Of a DNA stretch of 64,000 nucleotides, positions 36,019 to 43,940 are shown one piece after another (position 1 is the first letter of the stretch; each line of letters opens with the position of its first letter). The position numbers were made by a program, and so were the translations under genes. Below the pieces are notes generated by a model. That model made no database searches. It was not told the DNA's origin and saw only the letters and a program-made list of their open reading frames with translations. The stretch comes from CAZYFH01 sp965249175. Its GTDB lineage: Bacteria; Acidobacteriota; Vicinamibacteria; Vicinamibacterales; UBA8438. The stretch is taken from assembly GCA_965249175.1 (NCBI GenBank), contig OZ252227.1, forward strand, positions 1 to 64,000, in the 5' to 3' direction.

Positions 36019-36355
36019 CCTGCTCCATCACAGTTGCGGAGAACCCAGCGGCGTCGATCGCGGCCACCATATCCGCCGGCCGAGCGGCGTCGGACCGGTA
36101 CCGCACGTCCGCACGCTTGTTGTCGTACGAGACCTCAGCGTCGACCACGCCGTCGACACCCATCAAAGCCTGGCGCACGGCCAGGGGGCATCCGCCTCAC
36201 GTCATCCCCTCCACCGTAAGTGAAACGCTGTCGAGGCTGGCGCCAGGCACCGCCTCCGGAGGCGTGGGCGCTTCACCTCGGCACCCCGTCAGCAGCACCG
36301 AGAAGCAGAGGCCAAGAACTGCGAGACCAACGAGCGACGGTTCAGACCGGTTCAT
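36002..36355 (-). CDS. merP: MerP-like periplasmic mercury-binding lipoprotein with predicted selenocysteine
   Basis: 117 residues counting UGA as a residue. The N-terminus MNRSEPSLVGLAVLGL...LLTGC is a lipoprotein signal (lipid-anchored Cys25), unusual for the normally soluble MerP. The HMA domain reads SLTVEGMT-UGA-GGCPLAVRQALMGVDGV and continues with AEVSYDNKRADVRY and MVAAIDAAGFSATV. The UGA (36199-36197, residue 53) replaces the first Cys of GMTCxxC; the second Cys is kept. There is no other stop until 36002. A hairpin follows 18-20 nt after the UGA. Selenium in a mercury-binding pair would be expected to bind Hg(II) very tightly (inference). A Cys-to-stop mutation is the alternative, but the coincidence with both merB UGAs argues against it. 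Confidence 0.8.
36169..36185 (-). promoter_or_regulatory. Predicted bacterial SECIS element for merP
   Basis: On the mRNA strand CCTGGC-CGTGC-GCCAGG has a 6-bp stem and 5-nt loop. The loop G is 19 nt after the UGA at 36199-36197, second in the loop, fitting the usual bacterial rule of a G in the first two loop positions. Confidence 0.65.
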
Positions 36356-36388
36356 GTGCATATCCGCACAAGGTGGCGGTTCCGCCGC

Positions 36389-36706
36389 TCACGTGCGGCG
36401 CTCTCGCCGGAGCGCCTCCCGAATCTGGTCCACCGACGGCCAGCCGACCGTGTGACCGTGGTCCGTGTAGACCCGGCACCCATACGCGTATCCACGCGCT
36501 TCCGCCGCCGCGCCCTCCACATCGATACCGTCGATGCGAATGGTCGGTGACCCGATGAACCGCTTGGCTTGAGCATCCGCAGCATCGGCCACCGGAATCA
36601 TCTCGACCTCGTCGGAACGCTGTTCGCGGCCCAGGGCCTGTTTCAGGTTGTCCAGCGCCTGCTGGTATGAAGGACAGCCATCGAAATAGTACAGCTCAGC
36701 CTTCAT
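36389..36706 (-). CDS. Small thioredoxin-fold protein of the mercury operon
   Basis: 105 residues from MKAELYYFDGCPSYQQAL. It has a beta-alpha start with a CPSY single-Cys site (Cys11), then FIGSPTIRIDGIDVEG (cis-Pro region of the thioredoxin fold) and a C-terminal CRVYTDHGHTVGWPS stretch. Such proteins occur beside MerR-type regulators and MerT. A role as a metallo-thiol carrier or glutaredoxin-like reductant is inference. The ATG overlaps the merR stop (ATGA), so translation is coupled. Confidence 0.65.
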   Translation of the reverse strand: MKAELYYFDGCPSYQQALDNLKQALGREQRSDEVEMIPVADAADAQAKRFIGSPTIRIDGIDVEGAAAEARGYAYGCRVYTDHGHTVGWPSVDQIREALRRERRT

Positions 36707-37191
36707 GGTTCGCTCCATCGTCGAGGGCCGTGCGCGCGTGCCGTCTTGCGGGGCGTCCTTCGAGGGCGCGCCGCACGCTCCTCCAATTCCTCGACCACGG
36801 GACACGCGGCATCCGGCTGGCTCGCGAGCCGCTCCTCGCAGTCCGCCAGGGCGCGCCTGAGCGTCCGGCGGAGCCCGCGCAACTCCGCGAGGCGCGTGTC
36901 CAGCTCAGCGAGCCTGGCACGCAGCACCGGTTGCACTTGGCGGCATTGCGCCAGTCCGCGCGCGCCATTGACGCCGGCAAGTTGGCGGATCTCGCCGAGC
37001 TCGAGGCCGAGAGCCTGGGCCTGCTTAACGAAGCGCACCTGCGCGACCGCGTCGCGGCCATACAGCCTGAATCCGCCTGGACTACGACGCGTCTTGGCGA
37101 GCAGTCCCAACCGCTCGTAGTAGCGCAACGTGTCGCGCGTCAGCTGGGTCGCTTCCGCGAGCTCTCCGATTCGATACGCCTGGGTAGGCAC
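36703..37191 (-). CDS. merR: MerR-type mercury-responsive regulator
   Basis: 162 residues from a GTG (MPTQAYRIGELAEATQ). HTH and wing: YRIGELAEATQLTRDTLRYYERLGLL and GFRLYGRDAVAQVRFVKQAQALG. After the dimerisation helix, three cysteines at positions 83, 118 and 130 match the spacing of Hg-binding Cys82/117/126 of Tn501 MerR, so it is probably a true Hg(II) sensor. An upstream in-frame ATG exists but would read through the promoter. It is transcribed in the same direction as the operon it controls, not divergently. Confidence 0.85.
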   Translation of the reverse strand: MPTQAYRIGELAEATQLTRDTLRYYERLGLLAKTRRSPGGFRLYGRDAVAQVRFVKQAQALGLELGEIRQLAGVNGARGLAQCRQVQPVLRARLAELDTRLAELRGLRRTLRRALADCEERLASQPDAACPVVEELEERAARPRRTPRKTARAHGPRRWSEP

Positions 37192-37222
37192 TCCGCCCGA
37201 GCCGTCTGCGCTGTCCAGACCG

Positions 37223-37254
37223 AGTCTGCACCCTGGAGTCGACTCCAGAGTCAA
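37223..37254 (-). promoter_or_regulatory. MerR-type promoter/operator of the mercury operon
   Basis: On the minus strand the -35 TTGACT (37249-37254) and -10-like CAGACT (37223-37228) are separated by an overlong 20-bp spacer. The spacer holds the perfect dyad CTGGAGTCGACTCCAG (37233-37248). This is the hallmark of MerR-family promoters, where metal-bound MerR untwists the spacer. Transcription would start about 25 bases before the merR GTG. Confidence 0.8.
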
Positions 37255-37345
37255 GCGGTCTTCGCGGACGTTGAGGACATCCGGCACGCGAACACCGTTG
37301 ACTGGGGTTCCCCGCCTGGTCATCCAGCCGTACGGCGCGCCATCG

Positions 37346-37903
37346 CTACTCGAAACTGAGGCTGTAGGCGATGTCATCGACCCCTTGCGATGCTCCGTCG
37401 CCCATCGCGTCCGCCCAGATCACTGAGACCAACACGGTCTGTGGCCCGCGCGGCACAAACAGACTCAGGTTCTTGAGCTCGAATCCCCCTGCCGACATTG
37501 CGACGACGAACTCCATCGCCTCAGTTACGTCGTCCTGGAGGGTCGTCTCTTTGGCAGACTCGATCTTCGCTTCCCCCACGCCGACCATCTGCGCAATGGC
37601 GATCGCCACCTGCTCCCCAAACGCTTCCACTGAGACGCCTTCCGGCGTTGGGAGCTGAAACACGCTGACGCTGGGCAACTGCTGCAGGGAAGCCGCCACG
37701 AACAGCATCTGCATTTGTTCTGGTAGGCCGAGTGCCGTTGCGGAGGTCGTATCCTGCTCGATGAAGGCCGCTGGATAGTTGAGCGAGAGTCCGAGCCCCG
37801 CGTGCTCGAAAACCTTGGCCTGCGACGAATCCTGGGCCCCGAAGCCGACAGTCACTGGTGAGAGAACAAGGATGGCGACGGTGGCGATGAGAGTTCTGCG
37901 CAT
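37346..37903 (-). CDS. Exported protein of unknown function
   Basis: 185 residues from MRRTLIATVAILVLSPVTVG, a Sec signal peptide. The mature domain starts KVFEHAGLGLSLNYPAAF, an opening common in secreted PsbP- or DUF1795-like folds, with later VEAFGEQVAIAIAQM. No catalytic residues recognised. The stop is about 90 bases upstream of the mercury promoter, and the gene is on the same strand but probably separately transcribed. Confidence 0.6.
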   Translation of the reverse strand: MRRTLIATVAILVLSPVTVGFGAQDSSQAKVFEHAGLGLSLNYPAAFIEQDTTSATALGLPEQMQMLFVAASLQQLPSVSVFQLPTPEGVSVEAFGEQVAIAIAQMVGVGEAKIESAKETTLQDDVTEAMEFVVAMSAGGFELKNLSLFVPRGPQTVLVSVIWADAMGDGASQGVDDIAYSLSFE

Positions 37904-38239
37904 GGCGTGTCCCTTCGTGTTCGGCAAGTCGGCTCCCCGTTAGCTTACGACCCTCATACACCAACACCGCGTCGGCTGATCGTGGCCGTCTGTGGTGCCG
38001 TTTTCTGAAAACTCTTCCACAAAGTTGCCGCAGGCGAGATGTCCTATGCTTCGAGTGCCAGATGACCGTGTTTCGCTGCACGCAACGTGTTCTTCGTCGA
38101 TTCAAGCTGACCGCCATCAGCTAGTCTACGATTCTTCAAAACCGCCTGGCCGTGGGAAGTCTATTCTGATATATAGGGCGTCCTGATCCAGGCGGCGACA
38201 CCGGCACAGCGGCAGACCGTCGATTCAACAGGAGACAAT
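37904..38239. other. Intergenic region between divergent genes, including the cold-shock gene leader
   Basis: 336 bases. The last 100 bases are relatively AT-rich (around TGATATATAGGG) and should carry the plus-strand promoter and 5' leader of the cold-shock gene. GGAGA lies just before its ATG. No ORF or tRNA seen. Confidence 0.5.
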
Positions 38240-38446
38240 ATGGCGACAGTGACCGGGACCATCAAGCGGTTGGTGTTTGGCAAAGGCTTCGGGTTCGTAG
38301 CGTCGGGAGACGGCCCTGAGTACTTCTTCCATCAGTCGGCGTGCAATGGCGTGGAGTTCGATGATCTCCAGGAAGGTCAGGCCGTGACCTTCGACGAGGG
38401 CGAGGGACCGAAAGGCCCGCGTGCGGAAAACGTCAAGTTGGCTTGA
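38240..38446 (+). CDS. CspA-family cold-shock protein
   Basis: 68 residues, the usual size. RNP1 (KGFGFVASGDG) and RNP2 (EYFFHQSA) nucleic-acid-binding motifs are intact, and GQAVTFDEGEGPKGPRAENV is the typical C-terminus. It is a single-stranded RNA/DNA chaperone. RBS GGAGA lies 7 bases before the ATG. Confidence 0.95.
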   Translation: MATVTGTIKRLVFGKGFGFVASGDGPEYFFHQSACNGVEFDDLQEGQAVTFDEGEGPKGPRAENVKLA

Positions 38447-38534
38447 CGAGAGCGTGACGCGAGGGAGACGCGTATCGCCGAGGCCGCACATTGCCGTCTT
38501 CTTTAAGACTTGATCTGTTTAAGGGATTCGCAAT

Positions 38535-38732
38535 ATGACCGATCTCTCCAAAGCCATCGCCGCCAAGCAAGCCCAACTCACACAGCTTCAAGCCGACCTC
38601 GACGCCCTGCAACGAGCCACCAGCGTTATTGGGGGCAAGAGCACTGCCAAGAAGCACAACGTCGGGGCAAGCTATCCGCAGCTGCTCGAAAGGTCCTGTC
38701 CCAGAAACTGAAGGCGCATTGGGCCAAAAAGG
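38535..38732 (+). pseudogene. Histone-like Lys/Ala-rich protein, N-terminal part (split by ISL3)
   Basis: Starts MTDLSKAIAAKQAQLTQLQ (coiled coil). After a frame change near 38650 it continues as LSAAARKVLSQKLKAHWAKK up to the ISL3 insertion. The other side (40182-40308) carries a second SAAARK-type repeat. These small basic proteins resemble nucleoid-binding H-NS/histone-like tails found in Acidobacteriota. Broken twice: by an indel and by the IS. Confidence 0.6.
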
Positions 38733-40181
38733 GGCTCTTCACCGATTTGAGTACAAGGGTTGAAGGCTCAAGAAGCGCGCCAGGTCGCGAGACGATCGAA
38801 TCGGATGAGCCGTGGCCCACTTCAGTTTGAGCAAGAGCAGTTGTTCATTCTGCATACCGCGTGCGCGGCGGAGGACCGCCTTGATGGTCGTGTTGATCGA
38901 TTCGACCACGCCGAAGCGAACAGGGTGGAAGCAGTAGGCAGCGATGCCCTCGAGATGACGAACGAGGAACGCGCCGAGGCGCTCCATCTCGGGGAGCCGT
39001 TGCCAGCGCAACGCGGTCACCCAGCCGATGAGGAAGTGCCCCACGCCCATCGGCGTCCGATACGTCCACAGGCGGTCGAGCTGTTCGCGCAGGAGACAGG
39101 CTTTGAACAGCCGGCGATTCGCGGCAAACAACGTCTGCAGTTCCCGGCGCTTCGAGCCGCGGACCGTCTTCCAGCGCCGGAGCAGCAACCAGCGTTTCCC
39201 GCGCCCATGGGCACGCATCACGGCCCCGGCGCGGAAGAACTCTTGGCGGCGGACCTCGTCGAGCGCGGCGCTCGCATGCTGGAGGACATGGAATTTGTCG
39301 AACACCACGTCGGCCTGCGGCAGCACCTGCGTGACCGCATTGAGATAGGGCCGGTGCATGTCGGTACACACCGCGTGAATCGCGCCCCGCTGATGCGGGT
39401 CGAGATCCTCCGTGAGCAAGGTCGTGGCGGTAGTCGTTGTGCGATCCTGACGCAAGCCCATGACCTCGCCGCGCACCACATCCGACAGGACAGTCCAGAA
39501 GCGCTGGCCCTTCCCGCGCTGCACCTCATCGAGGCCGATGTGCCGCGGTCGCCGTTTCCGGCGGGTGCGATCTCACTCGGTCAAGAAGGCCGTCTCGGCG
39601 CGCCGGGCTTTGCCCCAGCTGACGCGGTGCCGCACGGCGGCGTGGCTGGTCGGCATCGACTGGCAATCCAGGCCGATCTGCTGGCGCAAGCGGCGCGTGA
39701 CCCGGGCCTTCGGGGTGGCAAATTCGATCCGCTCCGTGCGCACCCCGCAGTGGCGACAGATCACGCGTCGTTGCCGGTAGACCAACGTGACCGGATGCCG
39801 TGCCCAGGGCAGATCGTCCCACGTCCGCTCGCGCGCGGCGCGCACGCGGCCGGTGCGGCGTCCACAGCCGTTGCACACATAGCGCCGTATCCCGCGCCGC
39901 TCCAACTGCAACCGCAGGCGACTCTCCACCCCGTCGTCCTCCCGTTCGACGCGCACCACTCGGAAGCCCGACAAGCCCAAGATCCAGGTACAATCCCGTT
40001 GCGATCCCACGTGTCCTCCCTTCTTGGTTGCACATCAAGAGAGAACAACACCGGGTGGTCCGGTGCAAGTGGGATCGCGTTCTTTCGTCCAGGCCGTCGA
40101 GCAGGCCGCCCACCTCAATTGCGGCCCGCGCAGGCGGCCGGGTATCACCTCAGATCGCTGTACTCAAATCGACGAAGAGCC
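38733..40181 (-). mobile_element. ISL3-family insertion sequence (type b), copy B
   Basis: 1449 bp, same ends as copy A, with the perfect 8-bp duplication CAAAAAGG (38725-38732 and 40182-40189). It is inserted in the histone-like gene. Confidence 0.95.
38739..40010 (-). pseudogene. ISL3-family transposase (type b), copy B, with nonsense codon
   Basis: Identical to copies A and C except that the Trp codon in TEWDRTRRK has become TGA (39573-39575), a single G-to-A change. The first 145 residues and the last 261 are otherwise intact. This copy is probably inactive but mobilisable in trans. Confidence 0.9.
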
Positions 40182-40308
40182 CAAAAAGGAGGGGACTGCG
40201 AAACCCACGCCCAAGAAGAAACGGCGCAAGATGTCAGCCGCAGCTAGGAAGGCGTTTGGTCAGCGGATGAAGGCGTATTGGGCAGCAAAGCGGAAGGCGA
40301 AGAAATAG
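40182..40308 (+). pseudogene. Histone-like protein, C-terminal part
   Basis: Continues the gene at 38535 after the ISL3: KPTPKKKRRKMSAAARKAFG then QRMKAYWAAKRKAKK and TAG. The SAAARK...KAxWA unit duplicates the one before the insertion. Strongly basic, consistent with DNA binding. Confidence 0.6.
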
Positions 40309-40311
40309 TCC

Positions 40312-40680
40312 CTAGAACGCGATGGTTCCAGCCCTGAGCAGATTCGTCAGATAGGCAATCGCTTTTGACTTGCGCCTTTGGAAGTAGAAGACCTGGCGCT
40401 CTCCGTCCTCGCTGACGTGGTAGACCTCCCAACGGTCCTGTCCAAGCGCATTCAGCCGCTCGTCCAGTGATTCTAGGTCGTCACCCGTCATCTCGACGGT
40501 CTTGTATTCCATGGCCCACAGGTCCCGCAATTCCTCAGCGGATAGCTCGCCGAGCTCGATGGCCTGTGTGCGCACTTCTTCGAGGGCGTCTTGAGCATCA
40601 TCTTGGAGGTCGTCCAACTGAACCTCACAGGCCGCAGACGCCATCGTCAGCAGCACCAACGGGAGCAGCCTTAGCGATTG
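40312..40680 (-). pseudogene. Small lipoprotein, probably truncated at the N-terminus by IS3
   Basis: The frame reads RLLPLVLLTMASAAC (lipobox ASAAC), then an acidic helical domain (LDDLQDDAQDALEEV, ELSAEELRDLW) and DRWEVYHVSEDGERQVFYFQRR. No good start codon lies between the lipobox and the IS3 end at 40681; a GTG inside the signal would give only a short leader. The real start was probably removed by the insertion. Confidence 0.55.
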
Positions 40681-41014
40681 TGAATCGCCCCGGGTTTGTG
40701 AGAGAGCTCTTTAGTTGACTCCAGCCATCATGACTGGGGCATCCTGCGCCCGATAGTACTGCTCTTCGAACTCTGCCGGCGGCACGTTGCCGATGGGCCC
40801 CAAGAGGCGTCGGTGGTTGAACCAGTCCACCCATGCAAGCGTCGCGAACTCGACGGTCTCGAGATCCCTCCACGGGCGCCGACGGATCACTTCGGTCTTG
40901 TAGCCCGATCACCGTCTCGGCGAGGGCATTGTCAAACGAATCGCCCACGCTCCCGACCGACGGCTCAAGCCCGGCCTCCGCGAGCCGCTCCGTGTACCGG
41001 ATCGAGAGATACTG

Positions 41015-42463
41015 CTTGGGTTCAAGGGGTCGTCGCAACACCGCGTTGTGTGATTGAGCATAGGTGATCGCCAAGCGCCTCCGCAGGTGTCTTCCAGCCG
41101 AGGGTCTTGCGGGGGCGACTGTTGAGAGCAGCGGCAACAGCGTCAAGGTCATCACGGGAGTGCCTGGACAGGTCGGTGCCCTTGGGGAAGTACTGACGCA
41201 GCAGCCCGTTGGTGTTCTCGTTCGTGCCGCGTTGCCAGGGGCTGTGGGGGTCGCAGAAGTAGATTGGCAGCCGGGTATCGCGTCGGAGTTGCACGTGTTG
41301 AGCCATCTCGGTGCCTTGGTCCCATGTCAGTGAACGGCGAAGCTGCGTGGGCAACGAGATGATCGATGACGCGATGGCGTCTCGGACGGCCTCGGCACCA
41401 TGCCCGGCCAGTGCGGGACCGTTCTTGATCCGAGGCTGCCCATAGTCATCCATGCGGGGCAGATGCAGCAGCATCGTGAATCGCGTGGTGCGTTCCACGA
41501 GGGTCCCAATCGCAGAGCTACCCAGTCCGACAATCAGGTCACCTTCCCAGTGTCCTGGCACCGCCCGATCTTCTGCTTCGGCAGGGCGCTTGCTGATCAG
41601 GATGTCGGATTCGACAAATGCCTTGCCGCGTCCTCGTGTACGTGCCCTTGGAACCCGCAGCGCCCGCCCGGTCCGCAGGCACGCCACCAGTTCGCGTCGC
41701 AGCGCACCTCGTCCTTGCACGTAGAGCGCCTGGTAGATGGCCTCGTGGGAGATCCGCATCGATTCATCATCGGGGAAGTCGACCTTGAGTCTGTTGGCAA
41801 TTTGCTCAGGACTCCATGAAGCCGCCCAGCGTCGGTCTTGGCGGCGACCGTGTCGGCGACCGTGCCAGGGCACATGGGGACCAGGCACGGGCGTCCCGTC
41901 CTCAGCCATGATCGTGCCTGCGAGGCGGTCCTGCACGTAGTGCCTCAGCTGGTCGTTCGCGGCCAGCTTGGCCATCTTCGGGCGCTGGGCACGTCGGTCG
42001 CTGTGCCACTGCGCCGTCGATGCCCGATACCCCAGACCGCCGCTTCGAGTCGCAGCGTTGCGACGCAGCTCTCGCGAGACCGTCGACGGGGCCCTACGGA
42101 GCCGACGGGCAATGTCGCGCACCCCGGCACCCCGCGCTCTCAGGATCGCGATCTCTTCCCGCTCGGCGAAGGACAAGTAGCGAGCCGATCGGGGCGCCAA
42201 GCTGATCGGCGGCATACCACCGCTCGCACGGAACCAACGACCACCCACGGGCGGCGACACACCACATGACACAGCGGCATCCTCACTTGATACCCCCCGG
42301 GCGATCGCCTTCCAGAACCGTTGCCGCTCCTCACGCCCCGCCACCGGCGGCCGACCAGGCGAAGGCATCGCAGGGCGACCCGCGCGGTCGGACCGTCGCC
42401 GTTTCCGTTTCTGCATCGCAGCACCTCATCATCAAGGTGTTGCGACGACCGGTTGAATTCACC
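41015..42463 (-). mobile_element. IS30-family insertion sequence
   Basis: 1449 bp nested inside IS3 orfB. The inverted-repeat core is GGTCGTCGCAACACC (left 41028, right 42436). A 3-bp target duplication CTG flanks it (41012-41014 and 42464-42466); removing the element and one CTG restores the orfB reading GSQ-YLSI. Confidence 0.9.
41022..42416 (-). CDS. IS30-family transposase
   Basis: 464 residues. N-terminal HTH (YLSFAEREEIAILRARG, VRDIARRLRRAPSTVSREL), DDE core with GHWEGDLIVG, LTWDQGTEMAQH and the invariant GTNENTNGLLRQYFPKGTDL block. Intact. The last residues run into the terminal inverted repeat. Confidence 0.93.
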   Translation of the reverse strand: MQKRKRRRSDRAGRPAMPSPGRPPVAGREERQRFWKAIARGVSSEDAAVSCGVSPPVGGRWFRASGGMPPISLAPRSARYLSFAEREEIAILRARGAGVRDIARRLRRAPSTVSRELRRNAATRSGGLGYRASTAQWHSDRRAQRPKMAKLAANDQLRHYVQDRLAGTIMAEDGTPVPGPHVPWHGRRHGRRQDRRWAASWSPEQIANRLKVDFPDDESMRISHEAIYQALYVQGRGALRRELVACLRTGRALRVPRARTRGRGKAFVESDILISKRPAEAEDRAVPGHWEGDLIVGLGSSAIGTLVERTTRFTMLLHLPRMDDYGQPRIKNGPALAGHGAEAVRDAIASSIISLPTQLRRSLTWDQGTEMAQHVQLRRDTRLPIYFCDPHSPWQRGTNENTNGLLRQYFPKGTDLSRHSRDDLDAVAAALNSRPRKTLGWKTPAEALGDHLCSITQRGVATTP

Positions 42464-43140
42464 CTGCGAGCCGCGGTCGCTGTGATGCACGAGCGCGCCG
42501 GTCGTCGGTCGCGCATAGAGGGCTTGCTCGAGCGCATCGAGGGCCAGATCGGTGCGCAACGAACTCGACACCCGCCAGCCGACGATGTGTCGAGCAAGAC
42601 ATCGATGACGAAGGCGACGTAGACGATGCCACGCCACGTCGCCACGTAGGTCAGATCCGCCACCCAGAGCTGGTTGGGGCGCGTCGCCACAAACGCGCGC
42701 TTCACCAGGTCCGCGGGTCGTGGCGCCGTCGCATCGGGGATCGTCGTCGTCTTGAACGCGCGGCCACGCACGGCGCCGTGCAGCCCCAGCTGCCGCATCA
42801 ATCGCTCGACCGTGCAGCGAGCTGCGACGATGCCTTCGCGGCGCAGTTGCCAGACTTTGCGGGGACCGTCCACGGCGAAGTTCTCATCCCAGACCCGCTG
42901 GATCTGGGTCTTCAGCCAGGCGTCACGCTGGGCCCGCCGGCATCGTCGATCGGGATGCGCTTGACAGGCCTTTTGTCGAAACTACGTGGCCGGGGCAATC
43001 GGTACGACCTCGCAGATCGGCTCGACCCCATACGTCCCGCGCTGCGCGTCGATGAAGGCCACCATCACCTCGGTCGGCGGTCGAGCTCCGCCTGTGCGAA
43101 ATACGCCGACGCCTTCCGAGAGGCTCCATTTCTTGGGAGG

Positions 43141-43432
43141 ATGGAGTCCATGGGAAGACCGAGGAAGTACGCACGAGAAGTCCGGGAGCGAGCCGTTCGG
43201 TTGGTCTTCGACCACGAGCCACAGCACGACTCGCAGTGGGCGGCGATCCGATCGGTGGCCGAGAAGATCGGCTGTACCTCCGAGACGTTGCGACACTGGG
43301 TGCGCCAGGCGGAACACGGGCCGTCGGCCCGGGCTGACCACCGATGAACAGGAGCGCCTGAAGGCCCAGGAGCGTGAGATCCGCGAGCTGCGCCGCGCCA
43401 ACGACATCCTGCGGGAAACCCGGGGCGATTCA
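43141..43432 (+). pseudogene. IS3-family orfA (inverted and frameshifted)
   Basis: MGRPRKYAREVRERAVRLV begins a typical IS3 OrfA HTH (SVAEKIGCTSETLRHWVRQ). After an indel near 43335 it continues LTTDEQERLKAQEREI then RELRRANDILR (leucine zipper) and is cut by the terminal repeat. It lies opposite in strand to orfB, so the normal A-B frameshift fusion cannot be made. Confidence 0.8.
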
Positions 43433-43521
43433 ATTCGACCTTACTGGCTAAGTTGACAACACCGGCTTAAACCAAATTGTCGATCGGGTCCACTCGTGGT
43501 GGCTCCTGCCGCGTGGCTCCG

Positions 43522-43833
43522 ATGGTTCAGGGCCTGATCGAGACGAACAAGACAACCCGGACATTTGCTGCCTTTCTGCTGATCGTCAGTGCCGCGGTGG
43601 TGTGGGCGGGCACGACGGACGACACGACACTCGCGGTTATCCTCAGACTCTGGGGTCTATTGGGTCTTGTGCGGGCGCCGCTGATGATGATCTTCCCCGG
43701 CCCGTGGCGCGAGTTTATCGGCGCGTTTCTTCCAGCGGCCGGCGAAACGCGTCTACCCGGATGGCGCCTGATCGGCACACTGAACGTGATCGTCGGTTCG
43801 CTGTTGGTCTACTTTGGCGTGCTCGCGCTCTAG
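43522..43833 (+). CDS. Small membrane protein of unknown function
   Basis: About 103 residues from MVQGLIETNKTTRTFA. Three hydrophobic segments (AAFLLIVSAAVVWAG, AVILRLWGLLGLVRAPLMMI, LIGTLNVIVGSLLVYFGVLAL). It resembles in layout the proteins at 54525 and 58522. No family recognised. IS elements flank it on both sides. Confidence 0.55.
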   Translation: MVQGLIETNKTTRTFAAFLLIVSAAVVWAGTTDDTTLAVILRLWGLLGLVRAPLMMIFPGPWREFIGAFLPAAGETRLPGWRLIGTLNVIVGSLLVYFGVLAL

Positions 43834-43940
43834 CCCCAAGGCGACATGTAGTCGCGCGGGCAGGCGTCACAGGCGTCTCAACAGCGCCCAGGGGTCCTGT
43901 TTCAAGATGCTAACAAACAAGCACGTTTCACGTTTTCTTA

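Larger units (their letters stand above)
40711..43140 (-). pseudogene. IS3-family orfB transposase, interrupted by IS30 and frameshifted
   Basis: The N-terminal part MVAFIDAQRGTYGVEPICEV is followed by the DDE core: LWVADLTYVATWRG, then after a one-base loss near 42600 ARHIVGWRVSSSL and LVHHSDRGSQ. The IS30 lies in the next codon. The rest resumes as YLSIRYTERLAEAG, GDSFDNALAETVIG and ends NVPPAEFEEQYY...AGVN. All three catalytic acids are identifiable. Confidence 0.85.
40681..43432 (-). mobile_element. IS3-family element, internally rearranged and carrying a nested IS30
   Basis: Ends share the inverted repeat TGAATCGCCCCGGGTTT (left at 40681, complement ending at 43432). OrfB is on the minus strand, but orfA at the right end is on the plus strand, directly abutting the right repeat. 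The orfA segment has therefore been inverted relative to a normal IS3. An IS30 is inserted in orfB. No target duplication is evident. Defective. Confidence 0.75.

Noticed and set aside
32776..36199. Reassignment of UGA to tryptophan in this organism
   Set aside because: TGG is used freely for Trp, and TGA serves as a normal stop in several genes here (for example merP, the TlpA-like gene and merR). The mercury-operon UGAs align with Cys, not Trp.
30811..37903. merA (mercuric reductase) or a second mercury gene set
   Set aside because: No GCVPSK-like or pyridine-disulfide reductase sequence is present in the region; merA must be elsewhere or missing.
42778..43130. Extension of the IS3 orfA upstream of 43141
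   Set aside because: The frame is open, but it is antisense to orfB; homology starts at MGRPRKY, with the ATG at 43141 or 43150.
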